From the NCBI RefSeq assembly GCF_019090165.1, contig NZ_JAHRIB010000028.1, positions 1 to 64,000 of the forward strand: DNA of 64,000 nt, read 5' to 3'. Position numbers and translations under genes: made by a program. Shown piece after piece: positions 35,758 through 44,266 of this stretch. The notes below the pieces were generated by a model. The model made no database searches. It worked only from the letters and a program-made list of their open reading frames with translations, and was not told the DNA's origin. The first letter of the stretch is position 1; each line of letters opens with the position of its first letter. This stretch comes from Streptomyces sp. BV286. Its GTDB lineage: Bacteria; Actinomycetota; Actinomycetes; Streptomycetales; Streptomycetaceae.

Positions 35758-37208
35758 TGGGGGCGGCGGCGCTGAGGGACCGTCTCGGCGGCGACCTGGT
35801 CCTGCCGAACGATGCGGGCTTCGCCCTGGCCAGGCAGCTCCAGAACACCGAGTACGACACGATCGAGCCGCACGCCGTCGCCTACTGCGCCTCCGCGGAG
35901 GACGTCGCGCACTGTGTGCGTCACGCCCGGGACCGGGAGCTGCGGGTCCACGTCCGGGGCGGCGGCCACAGCTTCAACGGCTGGTCGACCGGCGAAGGGC
36001 TGGTCGTCGACCTGTCCCGGATGAACCACGCCGTGGCCGCGGGGCCCGTGGTCCGCCTCGGGGCGGGCGCCCAGTCCCTGGACGCGCTGGACGCCCTGCG
36101 GCCCCAGCACCGCCAGCTCGTCACCGGCACGTTTCCCACGGTCAGCGCCGGCGGGTTTCTGACCGGCGGCGGAATCGGCTGGCAGACGCGGAAGTTCGGG
36201 CTGGGCAGCGACCGGGTCACCGCGGCGCGGGTGGTGCTCGCGGACGGCAGGACGGTCCGCTGCTCGGCCACCGAGGAGCCCGATCTGTACTGGGCGCTGC
36301 GCGGCGGGGGCGGCGGGACCTTCGGCATCGTCACCGAGTTCGAGGTGCGCCCGGTGGACGCCCCGACGATGACCGGCTTCGAGACGCTCTGGGCGTACGA
36401 GGACGCCGTGGAGGTGCTGACGGCCTGGCAGGAGTGGGCCGCCGAGGGCCCCGACGAACTCGGCACCTCGTTGGTGGTGCTGCCGGGCATGTTCGGGCCC
36501 GGCGGGCGTCCCGTGGTGCGTGTCTGGGGTGTGCACCTGGGCTCGGCCGAGGAGCTGCGGGCCGCTCTGGACGAACTCGCGGAGCGGGCCGGGAGTAAAC
36601 CGCTGAGCAGGACCGTCGGCCCGCGGGGCGGATACGCCGAGGTGATGCACGAGGCGCTGTGCGGCTCGAAGACCGTGGCCCAGTGCCACCGCACCGGCAC
36701 CGGCCCCGAGGCCGAGGGACACCGCCATCCGTACACCCGGCAGAGCTACCGGCTCACCGGCCGGGCCGCGACCCGTGCGGAGTCGGCGGCGCTGCTCGAC
36801 GCCTGGGACCCCGCGCTGGACGCGGTGGGCCAGGAACGCTATCTGCTGTGCATCGCGCTGGGCGGCGCGGCGAACCGGGTGCCGGCGGCGGCGACCGCCT
36901 ACGCGCACCGGGACGCGCGGTTCCTGATCGGCTATCAGTTCGCCTGTCGTGACATGGCGTCGGACCCTGCGGCCCAGGGGCGGCTGACGGCCCTGGCCGA
37001 CCGGGCGGCGGTGGCCCTCGCGCCGCTCGCCTGCGGCTCGTACATCAACTTCCCCAGTTCCCGGGTGAGCGAGCACTGGGAGACGGAGTACTACGGCGAC
37101 AACCGTGCCCGGCTGCGCGAGGTGAAGAGGGCCTACGACCCGGAGGGCTTCTTCCGGCACGCGCAGAGCATCGGCCATCGCGCCCCGACGACCGAGGTGG
37201 AGTCATGA
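35757..37208 (+). CDS. FAD-dependent oxidase of the berberine-bridge (PCMH/BBE) type
   Basis: This 483-residue flavoprotein has a PCMH-type FAD domain at about 35-210 and a BBE C-terminal tail (YINFPSSRVSEHWETEYYGD). His71 in VRGGGHSFNG is the likely covalent flavin attachment point. Bicovalent relatives have a Cys in the GxCPTVG loop; here it reads GTFPTVS with Phe126, so the flavin is probably attached once. LTGGGIGWQTRKFGLGSDRV and LRGGGGGTFGIVTEF complete the fold. In aromatic polyketide pathways such enzymes oxidise alcohols or phenols, or form C-C and C-O bonds. ATG 35757 overlaps the previous stop, and the stop overlaps the SDR start. Confidence 0.85.
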   Translation: MGAAALRDRLGGDLVLPNDAGFALARQLQNTEYDTIEPHAVAYCASAEDVAHCVRHARDRELRVHVRGGGHSFNGWSTGEGLVVDLSRMNHAVAAGPVVRLGAGAQSLDALDALRPQHRQLVTGTFPTVSAGGFLTGGGIGWQTRKFGLGSDRVTAARVVLADGRTVRCSATEEPDLYWALRGGGGGTFGIVTEFEVRPVDAPTMTGFETLWAYEDAVEVLTAWQEWAAEGPDELGTSLVVLPGMFGPGGRPVVRVWGVHLGSAEELRAALDELAERAGSKPLSRTVGPRGGYAEVMHEALCGSKTVAQCHRTGTGPEAEGHRHPYTRQSYRLTGRAATRAESAALLDAWDPALDAVGQERYLLCIALGGAANRVPAAATAYAHRDARFLIGYQFACRDMASDPAAQGRLTALADRAAVALAPLACGSYINFPSSRVSEHWETEYYGDNRARLREVKRAYDPEGFFRHAQSIGHRAPTTEVES

Positions 37209-37978
37209 GGACAGATCTGCGGGACAAGGTGGTGCTGGTCACCGGCGCCTCGTCGGGCATAGGCCGGGCGACGGCCGTGGCGTACGGAGAGGAGGGAGCG
37301 AGGGTCGCGATCACCTACCACGCCCATGAGGACGGCGCCCGGGAGACGGCGAGGCTGGTGACCGAGGCGGGCGGGACCCCGCTGGTGGTGCGGTACGACC
37401 TCACGGACGAGCAGTGCGTACGGGACGCGGTGGGCCGGGTCGCCGAGGAGTGGGGCGGCATCGACGTCCTGGTGGCCAACGCCGTGGTCTGGAGCGAGGC
37501 GATCCCGCGGCCCGGAAGTCCGGTACCGCGATTCGAGGACGTGCCGGCGAAGCAGTGGCAGGAGGTGCTGCGCAACTCCGTCGAGGCCGTCTTCCACACG
37601 CTCCAGGCGGCGCTGCCGTCGATGCGAGGCCGCCCGTGGGGCCGGGTCGTACTGCTCGGCGCGGGTCTCGCGGAGGCGGGCAAGGCCGGCGCCGGAGCGT
37701 ACGGCGCGGGCAAGTCCGGGCTCTTCGGGCTGATGCGGAGTCTGGCCTGGGAGCTGGGCCCCGAGGGGATCCTGGTCAACATGGTGGTGCCCGGGCAGAC
37801 CAGCACCGAGACGGTGCGGGCGCACGTGCCCCCCGGTTTCCTGGAGGAGAAGGGCAAGACCCTGCCGTCGGGGCGGATGTCCTCCCCGGAGGATGTGGCG
37901 CGGGCCGTCGTCTTCCTCGGTTCGGCCGCCAACGGCAACACCAACGGCGAGACACTGCGCGTGACCGGCGGCACCTGA
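37205..37978 (+). CDS. SDR-family oxidoreductase lacking the catalytic serine
   Basis: This is a 257-residue short-chain dehydrogenase/reductase. The cofactor loop TGASSGIG (13-20), Asn124 in VLRNSVE, Tyr166 and Lys170 (AYGAGK) are present. The strand that normally carries the active-site Ser reads RVVLLGAGLAEAG, with Gly-Ala-Gly at 152-154 where Ser is expected about 12-14 residues before the Tyr. The NAG motif is NAV. It could be an inactive relative, use a different proton relay, or act as a cyclase or scaffold. The context suggests a polyketide tailoring reductase. It overlaps the flavin oxidase gene by 4 bases. Confidence 0.85.
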   Translation: MRTDLRDKVVLVTGASSGIGRATAVAYGEEGARVAITYHAHEDGARETARLVTEAGGTPLVVRYDLTDEQCVRDAVGRVAEEWGGIDVLVANAVVWSEAIPRPGSPVPRFEDVPAKQWQEVLRNSVEAVFHTLQAALPSMRGRPWGRVVLLGAGLAEAGKAGAGAYGAGKSGLFGLMRSLAWELGPEGILVNMVVPGQTSTETVRAHVPPGFLEEKGKTLPSGRMSSPEDVARAVVFLGSAANGNTNGETLRVTGGT

Positions 37979-38183
37979 CAGACGCCCCGGCCCCGTGCCG
38001 CCGTGCGGGCCCCGCCGTTCTCCCGGCAGCTTCGAGTTGTCCTGGCCAACGGCGGGGCCGGTGTCGTGGGCCGGAGGTACGGTCGGGCTCCGAGCGGGCC
38101 GGCGGTGGCCGGAGCCGGCCCGACAGATGTGCCCGCACCCCGTGTGACCAGGGAATCCGTCGGTCCCGTCGGCCGTGCTGCCG

Positions 38184-38227
38184 GTCGAGTTGTTCTCGAC
38201 GGTGCTTCGAGAACGGCGGTCCAGGGT
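38184..38227 (+). promoter_or_regulatory. SARP-type promoter: three 11-bp-spaced heptamers before the GNAT gene
   Basis: GTCGAGT (38184-38190), CTCGACG (38195-38201) and TTCGAGA (38206-38212) repeat with an exact 11-bp period. Nine bases later is CAGGGT (38222-38227) as a -10. The predicted transcript start, 6-8 bases on, falls at the ATG 38235, suggesting a leaderless mRNA. Confidence 0.7.
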
Positions 38228-38234
38228 GTGGGGC

Positions 38235-39197
38235 ATGGAGATTCGCAGCCTCGACGGTGACGACCCGGCGACCATCGCCGCCCTGCTCCCAGGGTTCCGG
38301 GAGACCATGAGCCTGGAACTGCCCGCCGATCCGCCCGTGACGGAGGCGCTCCTCGCGCGACTGTTCCAGCGCCGCCACGGCACGGAACGCCTCGTGCTCG
38401 TCGCGTTCGCCGACGACACCCCGGCCGGAGTGCTGAAACTCGGCCTCGATCTCGGTGATCCGGCCGGCCCCGGGCACGGTTCGCTGTGGGTGTTCCCCGG
38501 CTTCCGCCGGCGAGGGGCCGGCCGGGCGCTGGCGGCCGCGGGCCAGTCGGCTCTGCGGGAGCGGGGCCGGGACCTGCTGCTCGCCGACAGCCCCGCCGGG
38601 GCCGCCGCCGAGCGCTTCGCGGAGCACCTCGGAGCGCACCGCCTCGGCGAGAGCGTGCGCAACCGGCTGCTGCTGGCCGGGCCCGCCCGCGCGGTGCTGG
38701 AGGACGTGGTGACCCGGCCGGTGCCCGGACACCGGCTGGTGTCGTGGAACGGCCCCTGCCCCGACGACCTCGTCGAGTCCTACGCACGGGCCTGGAGCGC
38801 ACTGGAGGAGCGGGTCAACGGCCAGGCACGGGTGCGCCGTCCGTCCGTCGCCGACGTACGGGCGCGGGAGGCCGAGGCGCAGCGGGCCGGGCACCGGCCC
38901 GTCGCGGTGGCGGCGCTGCCCGCGGACGGCACCCGAATCGTCGGCTACAGCACCCTGTTCGTGCGGGACAGCCCGATGGCGGACTCGGGCGAGACGCTGG
39001 TGCTGCCGCAGCACCGTCGGCGGGGCCTCGGCACCTGGTTGAAGGCCGAGCTGCTGCTCCGGGCGGCGCGGGAGAACAGCCGGCTCGCGCTGGTCCAGGT
39101 CTTCAACGACACCACCAACACCGCCGTGGTCGCGCTCAACCGGAAGCTGGGCTTCGAGGCCGACTCGCGCTGGTCGACGTACGGGCTCAAGGCCTGA
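38235..39197 (+). CDS. GNAT-family protein with two acetyltransferase domains
   Basis: This 320-residue protein has two GNAT domains in tandem. The first (about 1-150) has the acetyl-CoA loop FPGFRRRGAGRAL; the second (about 165-320) has LPQHRRRGLGTWLKAELL followed by FNDTTNTAVVALNRKLGF, both good motif A/B matches. It may acetylate a pathway intermediate or give self-protection, as tandem-GNAT proteins of antibiotic and mycothiol (MshD-like) pathways do. The start ATG 38235 is supported by the promoter just upstream, which would make the message leaderless. The unit stands alone between the 34466-37978 operon and the SnoaL gene. Confidence 0.82.
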   Translation: MEIRSLDGDDPATIAALLPGFRETMSLELPADPPVTEALLARLFQRRHGTERLVLVAFADDTPAGVLKLGLDLGDPAGPGHGSLWVFPGFRRRGAGRALAAAGQSALRERGRDLLLADSPAGAAAERFAEHLGAHRLGESVRNRLLLAGPARAVLEDVVTRPVPGHRLVSWNGPCPDDLVESYARAWSALEERVNGQARVRRPSVADVRAREAEAQRAGHRPVAVAALPADGTRIVGYSTLFVRDSPMADSGETLVLPQHRRRGLGTWLKAELLLRAARENSRLALVQVFNDTTNTAVVALNRKLGFEADSRWSTYGLKA

Positions 39198-39259
39198 GCG
39201 CCCGGCGGACCACCGCCCCCGCGGGCCGTTCTTGCCTTCCTTCCTTCCTTCTCCTCTCA

Positions 39260-39317
39260 TCCGACTCCTCTCATCCGAGCCATCGCTCGTCCGAGCCGAT
39301 GGTCCGAGCCGATTCGA
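39260..39317 (+). repeat. Irregular direct repeats of a TCCGAG motif upstream of the SnoaL gene
   Basis: TCCGA occurs at 39260, 39274, 39290 and 39303, three of them as TCCGAGCC, and TTCGA at 39313. Spacings are 14, 16, 13 and 10, unlike the strict 11-bp period of the five SARP-type sites. They could be degenerate activator half-sites. A TTCC tandem precedes them at 39234-39250. Confidence 0.45.
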
Positions 39318-39331
39318 ACCGAAAGGAACCA

Positions 39332-40204
39332 ATGACCACCGTGATTCCCGCGGGGCAGCGCACGCGCAACGCCGAGCTGATCCGTGATCTGTACGGGACG
39401 CTCTACGGCGAGCACCGCTTCGAAGAGGCCGGCCGCTTCTTCCACCCCGACTTCACCGACCACGACCCGATGGCCGCCTCCGCCGCCGGGGACGGCCCGG
39501 CCCTCCCCGGGAGGACGCTCGTCCGGGAGTTCCCGGGGCTGCGCGCGGAGATCGACCACCTGGTGGCCGACAACGACCGGGTCATGCTCTTCGCGACCTG
39601 GACCGGGCGCAGCCCTTCGGGCGAGAATGTCAGGCTGCACACCGCCGAGCTGTACCGCACGCGGGACGGCAGGATCGCCGAGCACTGGAACGTGGTCGAC
39701 CGGGACGTCCTCGCCGGGCACGGCGTGGCAGGCGGGCCGGAAGTCAGTGGCCAGCCCTCCGCTCCCGGCCTGCACGGTCCGCACAGCGGCACCGAGCGGG
39801 CCAACGCGGACCTGGTGCTCGGCGCGTACCGCGACGTCTTCAGCGAACACCGGCTGGACCTCGCCGAGCGCTACTACCACCAGGACTACCGGCACCACAA
39901 CATGCGGACCGACGCGGTGCCGGACGGGCTCGACGCCTTCAAGGCGTTCTTCGCGGACAACATCGCCGCCTTCCCCGACCTGGTCACCACCGTGGACCAC
40001 ATCGTCGCCGCCGACGACCGGGTGATGGTCTTCGTGACCTGGACCGGCACGCTCACCGGCGCCTGGAGCGGTGGCGGCCCCTCCGGGCGGCCCCTGGAGA
40101 TGCGCACCTGCGACCAGTTCCGGATCGAGAACGGGAAGGTGGCGGAGCACTGGGAGGTCGTCGACTACCTGGCACTGGGCCAGGCAGGACTTCCGACACC
40201 GTGA
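39332..40204 (+). CDS. Tandem-fused SnoaL-like (NTF2-fold) protein
   Basis: This 290-residue protein is two SnoaL-like domains joined by a Gly/Pro/Ser-rich linker (about 138-152). Domain 1 contains DLYGTLYGEHRFEEAGRFFH and ELYRTRDGRIAEHWNVVDRD. Domain 2 contains GAYRDVFSEHRLDLAERYYH and DQFRIENGKVAEHWEVVDYL. SnoaL proteins are usually single-domain aldol cyclases of about 140 residues, or hydroxylases in related pathways, and work as dimers or tetramers. Here one chain supplies two copies. Each half keeps the DGR/NGKxAEHW strand that lines the pocket. ATG 39332 follows GAAAGGA. It probably shapes a late ring or hydroxylates an intermediate. Confidence 0.85.
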   Translation: MTTVIPAGQRTRNAELIRDLYGTLYGEHRFEEAGRFFHPDFTDHDPMAASAAGDGPALPGRTLVREFPGLRAEIDHLVADNDRVMLFATWTGRSPSGENVRLHTAELYRTRDGRIAEHWNVVDRDVLAGHGVAGGPEVSGQPSAPGLHGPHSGTERANADLVLGAYRDVFSEHRLDLAERYYHQDYRHHNMRTDAVPDGLDAFKAFFADNIAAFPDLVTTVDHIVAADDRVMVFVTWTGTLTGAWSGGGPSGRPLEMRTCDQFRIENGKVAEHWEVVDYLALGQAGLPTP

Positions 40205-40289
40205 GCAGGCCCGACGCCCGTTCCGAGATCCGTACCGGGACCCGGGCCGCTCAGCGGGCCGGGATCCTCCACGAGAGAAGGACTCCGCG

Positions 40290-41945
40290 ATGACTTCCAG
40301 TTCAGGCAGTGCACCCGTACCGGACGCACCCGACGCACCCGTACTGATCATCGGCGGCAGCCTGACAGGTCTGTCCACCGCCCTCTTCCTCGCCCATCAC
40401 GGCGTCCCCTGCACCCTGGTGGAGCGCCACCCCGGCACCTCGATCCATCCGAGGGCCGTCGGCTACTACCCCCGTACCGGCGAACTGCTCCGCCAGGCGG
40501 GGGTCGAGGACGTCGCCGTGCGGGAGGCGGAGGGTTTTCGCACGCACCGCACCCGGGCCGGGGTGACGTCCCTGGCGGGTGAGGTGCTGTTCAGCAAGGA
40601 GGAGCTGGAGGGCGACGACGAACTGGGCGATCTCACCCCTTCCCGGCTGCTTCTTCTTCCCCAGGACCGGCTGGAGCCGCTGCTGCGGGACCGCGCCGTG
40701 GCACTCGGTGCCGACCTCAGGTTCGGTACGGAGCTGCTGTCCTTCGCGGAGGACCCGGACGGTGTCACCGCCGTCCTCGGTGACGGGGCCGGCGGCACCA
40801 GGTCCTTCCGCAGCTCCTACCTGGTGGCCTGTGACGGGCCGCGCAGCATCGTCCGGGAGGCGCTGAAGGTTCCACGGCAGGGGCGGGGGGTCCTGTCCCG
40901 CCATGTGAGCATCGCGTTCGGAGCGGACCTGCGGCCGGTGCTGGGAGAGCGCCGCTACAGCGTGGTCCATGTGAAGAATGACCAGGTCACCGGGATTCTT
41001 GTACACGATGACACTCTCACCGGAGGCACGCTGATTGTTGGCTACCGCTCCGAGGACGGCGAGAGTCTGGAGGACTTCACCGACACCCGCTGTGCCGAGC
41101 TGGTGCGTGCCGCCGTCGGATCGCCCGGCGTCGAGGTGACGATCCGCTCGCGCTTCCCCTGGGACATGGCGGAGCAGGTCGCGGAGGGCTTCGTCCACGG
41201 CAGGGTGCTGCTCGCGGGTGACGCGGCCCATGTCATCCCGCCGACCGGTGGCTACGGAGCCAACACCGGTATCGCCGACGCCCACAACCTCGCCTGGAAG
41301 CTGGCCCTGGTGGTCGAGGGCGTCGCGGGGGCCGGCCTCGCCGAGACGTACGACGCCGAGCGCCGACCTGTGGGGACATACACGGCGGAGCAGGGCTCCC
41401 TGCAGCTCGCCGTGCGTTCCGGGAGCGCCACCGAGGAGCAGCGGGCGGCCGCCGCGGACGCGGTGACGGTGACGACGGGTCAGGCGTACCGTTCCGCCGC
41501 GGTCGTCGGGGAGCCGGAGGGCGCGGACTTGCCCGTCGTCTCCGATCCGCGGGCGCTGCGCGGCGAACCGGGAACCCGTGCCCCTTACGCGATGCTGTCG
41601 CGCGGCGGGGATCCGGTCTCCACGCTCGACCTGTTCGGGCGGGGCTTCGTGCTGCTGGCGGCGGAGCGCGGCGGGCCGTGGCTGTCGGCCGCCGCCGCGG
41701 CATCCGCCGAGCTGGGGCTGGAGGTCACCGCGCGCCGGGTGGTGCCGGGCGCGGACGGCGGGGCGGGCACGCTGGCGGACCCGGACGGCCGCTGGGCCGA
41801 GCTCTACGGAGGTCTGCGCCCCGAAGGGGCCGTGCTGGTACGGCCGGATGGTTTTGTCGCTTGGCGGTCGGTGGGCGCGGACCGCGAGAGCGCGGAGGCC
41901 GCGGCGCTGACGGCGGCGCTGCGGACGATCCTCGCGAGGGAGTGA
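40290..41945 (+). CDS. FAD-dependent aromatic monooxygenase (PHBH family)
   Basis: This 551-residue flavin hydroxylase has the dinucleotide loop VLIIGGSLTGLSTA (about 18-31), the DG motif at VACDGPRS, and the GD motif GRVLLAGDAAHVIPPTGGYG (about 306-325). It ends in a thioredoxin-like C-terminal domain (from about 420) with DPDGRWAELYGGLRPEGAVL, as in PgaE, RdmE and related polyketide hydroxylases. It uses NAD(P)H and O2 to hydroxylate phenolic or anthraquinone-type rings. It is closely similar in layout to the paralogues at 50737 and 52533. ATG 40290 is preceded by AGAAGGA. It precedes, and converges on, the MarR gene. Confidence 0.9.
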   Translation: MTSSSGSAPVPDAPDAPVLIIGGSLTGLSTALFLAHHGVPCTLVERHPGTSIHPRAVGYYPRTGELLRQAGVEDVAVREAEGFRTHRTRAGVTSLAGEVLFSKEELEGDDELGDLTPSRLLLLPQDRLEPLLRDRAVALGADLRFGTELLSFAEDPDGVTAVLGDGAGGTRSFRSSYLVACDGPRSIVREALKVPRQGRGVLSRHVSIAFGADLRPVLGERRYSVVHVKNDQVTGILVHDDTLTGGTLIVGYRSEDGESLEDFTDTRCAELVRAAVGSPGVEVTIRSRFPWDMAEQVAEGFVHGRVLLAGDAAHVIPPTGGYGANTGIADAHNLAWKLALVVEGVAGAGLAETYDAERRPVGTYTAEQGSLQLAVRSGSATEEQRAAAADAVTVTTGQAYRSAAVVGEPEGADLPVVSDPRALRGEPGTRAPYAMLSRGGDPVSTLDLFGRGFVLLAAERGGPWLSAAAAASAELGLEVTARRVVPGADGGAGTLADPDGRWAELYGGLRPEGAVLVRPDGFVAWRSVGADRESAEAAALTAALRTILARE

Positions 41946-42073
41946 GCGCGGGCCGTGGTCCCGCCGCGGTCGTGGGCGCCGGCGCGCGGGCCCTTCGGCC
42001 CGGGCCCCGTCCTGGCCCGGTCGCGCACCGAACCCGGTGCGCGACCGGACCCGCGCGGCGGGACGTCGCCCGG

Positions 42074-42562
42074 TCAGGCGGAACCGGGGTCGCTCTGGAG
42101 CTCGCCGACGGAGTCCACGTACTTGATGAGCAGCCGGGCGAACTCGAGCCGCTCCTGCTCCGGCCAGTCCCGTGTTATGCGCTCGAACGCCGCCCGCTGG
42201 TGGCTGCGGAAACGGACCAGCATCTCGTGGCCCTCGGGGGTGAGCTGGAGGATCGTCCGGCGACCGTCGCGCTGTGAGGCCGCGCGGATCAGGTACCCCG
42301 CGGTGATGCAGTCGGAGACCATCCGGCTCGCCACGGAGGGGTCGACGGCGAGCCGTTCCCCCACCACGCCGACGGTGATCTCCTGGCCCTCCTGGTCAGG
42401 CCCGTCCTGAACGATGTTGAGGACCAGGGTCCTTGTGATGTCCTTGCGGGACACCTGCTTCTCGACGTTCAGCGCCTGCGTGCGCCGCAGTCGTGAGAAG
42501 GCGGGGCCGACAGCGTCGAGCAGATCCGCTGTCCGCGACGGGTGCTGAGTCGAAGTCTCCAT
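42074..42562 (-). CDS. MarR-family transcriptional regulator
   Basis: This 162-residue winged-helix regulator has helical N-terminal and C-terminal dimerisation parts and a DNA-binding core with VGERLAVDPSVASRMVSDCI (helix-turn-helix, about 70-89) and the wing AASQRDGRRTILQLTPEG (DxR motif). It is transcribed away from the flavin hydroxylase at 42680, with inverted repeats between the two genes, so repression of itself and of the 42680 gene, lifted by a phenolic ligand, is likely. The repeat in the promoter at 46541 could be a further target. In polyketide clusters such regulators often sense the product and control export or tailoring. Confidence 0.88.
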   Translation of the reverse strand: METSTQHPSRTADLLDAVGPAFSRLRRTQALNVEKQVSRKDITRTLVLNIVQDGPDQEGQEITVGVVGERLAVDPSVASRMVSDCITAGYLIRAASQRDGRRTILQLTPEGHEMLVRFRSHQRAAFERITRDWPEQERLEFARLLIKYVDSVGELQSDPGSA

Positions 42563-42572
42563 GTCCGCATCC

Positions 42573-42638
42573 TAATCGAGTTGATTACGGCAGACGAGCA
42601 TCTGTATGCTCTCAATCGACTGCATGACGTAAAGCATA
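42573..42638. promoter_or_regulatory. Inverted repeats in the MarR / monooxygenase divergent promoter
   Basis: TAATC-GAGTT-GATTA is a perfect inverted repeat (42573-42587) beginning 10 bases from the MarR start codon. TATGCT (42605-42610) and AGCATA (42633-42638) form a second, widely spaced one, and ATGCT/AGCAT recur in the operator at 46550. The region is AT-rich for this genome. Confidence 0.6.
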
Positions 42639-42679
42639 TACCTGTCAGCGAACATATAGCTTCGAGGGAGAGGACCCCC

Positions 42680-44200
42680 ATGCCAACCGAGAATCCCGAT
42701 CACGACTCCGACATCGACGTGCTCATCGTCGGCGGCGGGCCCGTGGGCATGCTGCTCGCCGCGGAACTGCGCATCTCCCGCGTCCAGGCAGTGGTGCTCG
42801 AACGCCTGCCCGAGCGCACCCCGCACTCCAAGGCCTTCGGGCTGCACGCCCGCTCCCTGGAGTCGCTCGACCGGCGAGGCCTGCTGAAGCGGTTCCGCGA
42901 AGGCGCCCGGTCCTGGAACAACGGCCACTTCGCCGGGCTCGACGAGTGGGTCGACTTCTCCACCCTCGACAGCACGCACGGCTATGCCCTGCTCTCCGAG
43001 CAGACCAGGACCGAGAGGCTGCTGGAGGAGCGCGCCGCCGAGTTCGGCGCCGACATCCGCCGGGGTCACGAGGTCACCGCCATACGCCAGGACGCCGACG
43101 GTGTCGAGGCCGAGGTGACCGGCCCCGACGGCGCCTACACCCTGCGCGCCCGTTACGCCGTGGGCTGCGACGGCGGGCGCAGCCTGGTCCGCTCGGAGGC
43201 CGGCATCGCCTTCCCCGGCACCGGCGGCCGGGTCACCGCCCGCCTCGGCGACGTGCAGCTCGCCGACCGCGAGAACGCGCCCATGGGCATGGAGCGCACC
43301 GAGCGCGGCCTGCTGTTCTGTGTGCCGCTGGACGACACGTACCACCGTGTGTCCACGTTCGACTTCGAGGCCGAGCGCGAGCCCGGCACGGAGCTCACCC
43401 TGGACGAGCTGACCGCGAGCCTGCGCGAGATCTGGGGCAGCGACCTCGGAGCGCACTCGCCGCGCTGGCTCTCCGTCTTCACCGATTCGGCGTGCCAGGC
43501 CGACCGTTACCGCGAGGGCAGGCTGCTGATCGCGGGCGACGCCGCGCACACCCACTTCCCCGTCGGCGGCCAGGGCGTCAACCTCGGTCTGCAGGACGTC
43601 TTCAACCTCGGCTGGAAGCTCGCCGCGAGCGTGCACGGCTGGGCTCCCGAAGGTCTGCTCGACAGCTACGACCGCGAGCGCCAGGCGCCGGCCCGCAAGG
43701 TGCTGGCCAACACCCGGGCGCAGATCGCGCTGATGAACCCGGACCCGTACGTCACTCCGCTGCGCGAGCTCTTCACCGATCTCATGCGCAAGGAGCAGGT
43801 CAACCGCCACCTCGCCGAGATGCTCAGCGGCGTCACCGTCCGCTACGCGATCGACGGCCCCGAGCACCGGCTGCTCGGCGACTTCGCCCGCGACCTGGAA
43901 CTGAGCACCGAGGACGGCCCGAAGGCCCTCCCCTGGTACCTGAAGCGCGGCACCGGCCTCCTGCTCGACCTGAGCGGTGGCCCGGAGATCGGCCAGGTCC
44001 ACGAGAAGTGGGCCGCGGGCGTCGCCTGGTCCGGACGCCTCCAGCACGTCCGCGCGCAGTGTGCGCAGGAACCGCAGCTGGCCGGCCTGCTGGTCCGCCC
44101 CGACGGCTACGTCGCCTGGGCCGCGGACCGGGACATGCCGGAACAGGAGCTGCGGGAGTCGCTGAACACCGCCGTCTCCACCTGGTTCGGCACCGTCTGA
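42680..44200 (+). CDS. FAD-dependent aromatic monooxygenase (RdmE/PgaE-like)
   Basis: This 506-residue PHBH-family hydroxylase has VLIVGGGPVGMLLAAEL (about 14-30), GCDGGRSLVR, and RLLIAGDAAHTHFPVGGQGV (about 280-299) followed by NLGLQDVFNLGWKLA. That last block is the form seen in angucycline, anthracycline and tetracycline hydroxylases, and it differs from the PPTGG form of the three other hydroxylases in this cluster. A thioredoxin-like tail ends at LVRPDGYVAWAA. ATG 42680 follows GGGAGAGGA. It is the first gene of a rightward run with the O-methyltransferase at 44267, behind a promoter with MarR-type repeats. Confidence 0.9.
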   Translation: MPTENPDHDSDIDVLIVGGGPVGMLLAAELRISRVQAVVLERLPERTPHSKAFGLHARSLESLDRRGLLKRFREGARSWNNGHFAGLDEWVDFSTLDSTHGYALLSEQTRTERLLEERAAEFGADIRRGHEVTAIRQDADGVEAEVTGPDGAYTLRARYAVGCDGGRSLVRSEAGIAFPGTGGRVTARLGDVQLADRENAPMGMERTERGLLFCVPLDDTYHRVSTFDFEAEREPGTELTLDELTASLREIWGSDLGAHSPRWLSVFTDSACQADRYREGRLLIAGDAAHTHFPVGGQGVNLGLQDVFNLGWKLAASVHGWAPEGLLDSYDRERQAPARKVLANTRAQIALMNPDPYVTPLRELFTDLMRKEQVNRHLAEMLSGVTVRYAIDGPEHRLLGDFARDLELSTEDGPKALPWYLKRGTGLLLDLSGGPEIGQVHEKWAAGVAWSGRLQHVRAQCAQEPQLAGLLVRPDGYVAWAADRDMPEQELRESLNTAVSTWFGTV

Positions 44201-44266
44201 CGGCGGATCCGCCGCCCGCACACCCCGCCCCCCACACGCATACGCGTCTCCCACTGTGAGGACGAA

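Noticed and set aside
39260..39317. A sixth SARP-type promoter before the SnoaL gene
   Set aside because: TCCGAG motifs are present but spacings are 14, 16, 13 and 10 bp, and no -10 lies at the 9-bp distance shared by the other five.
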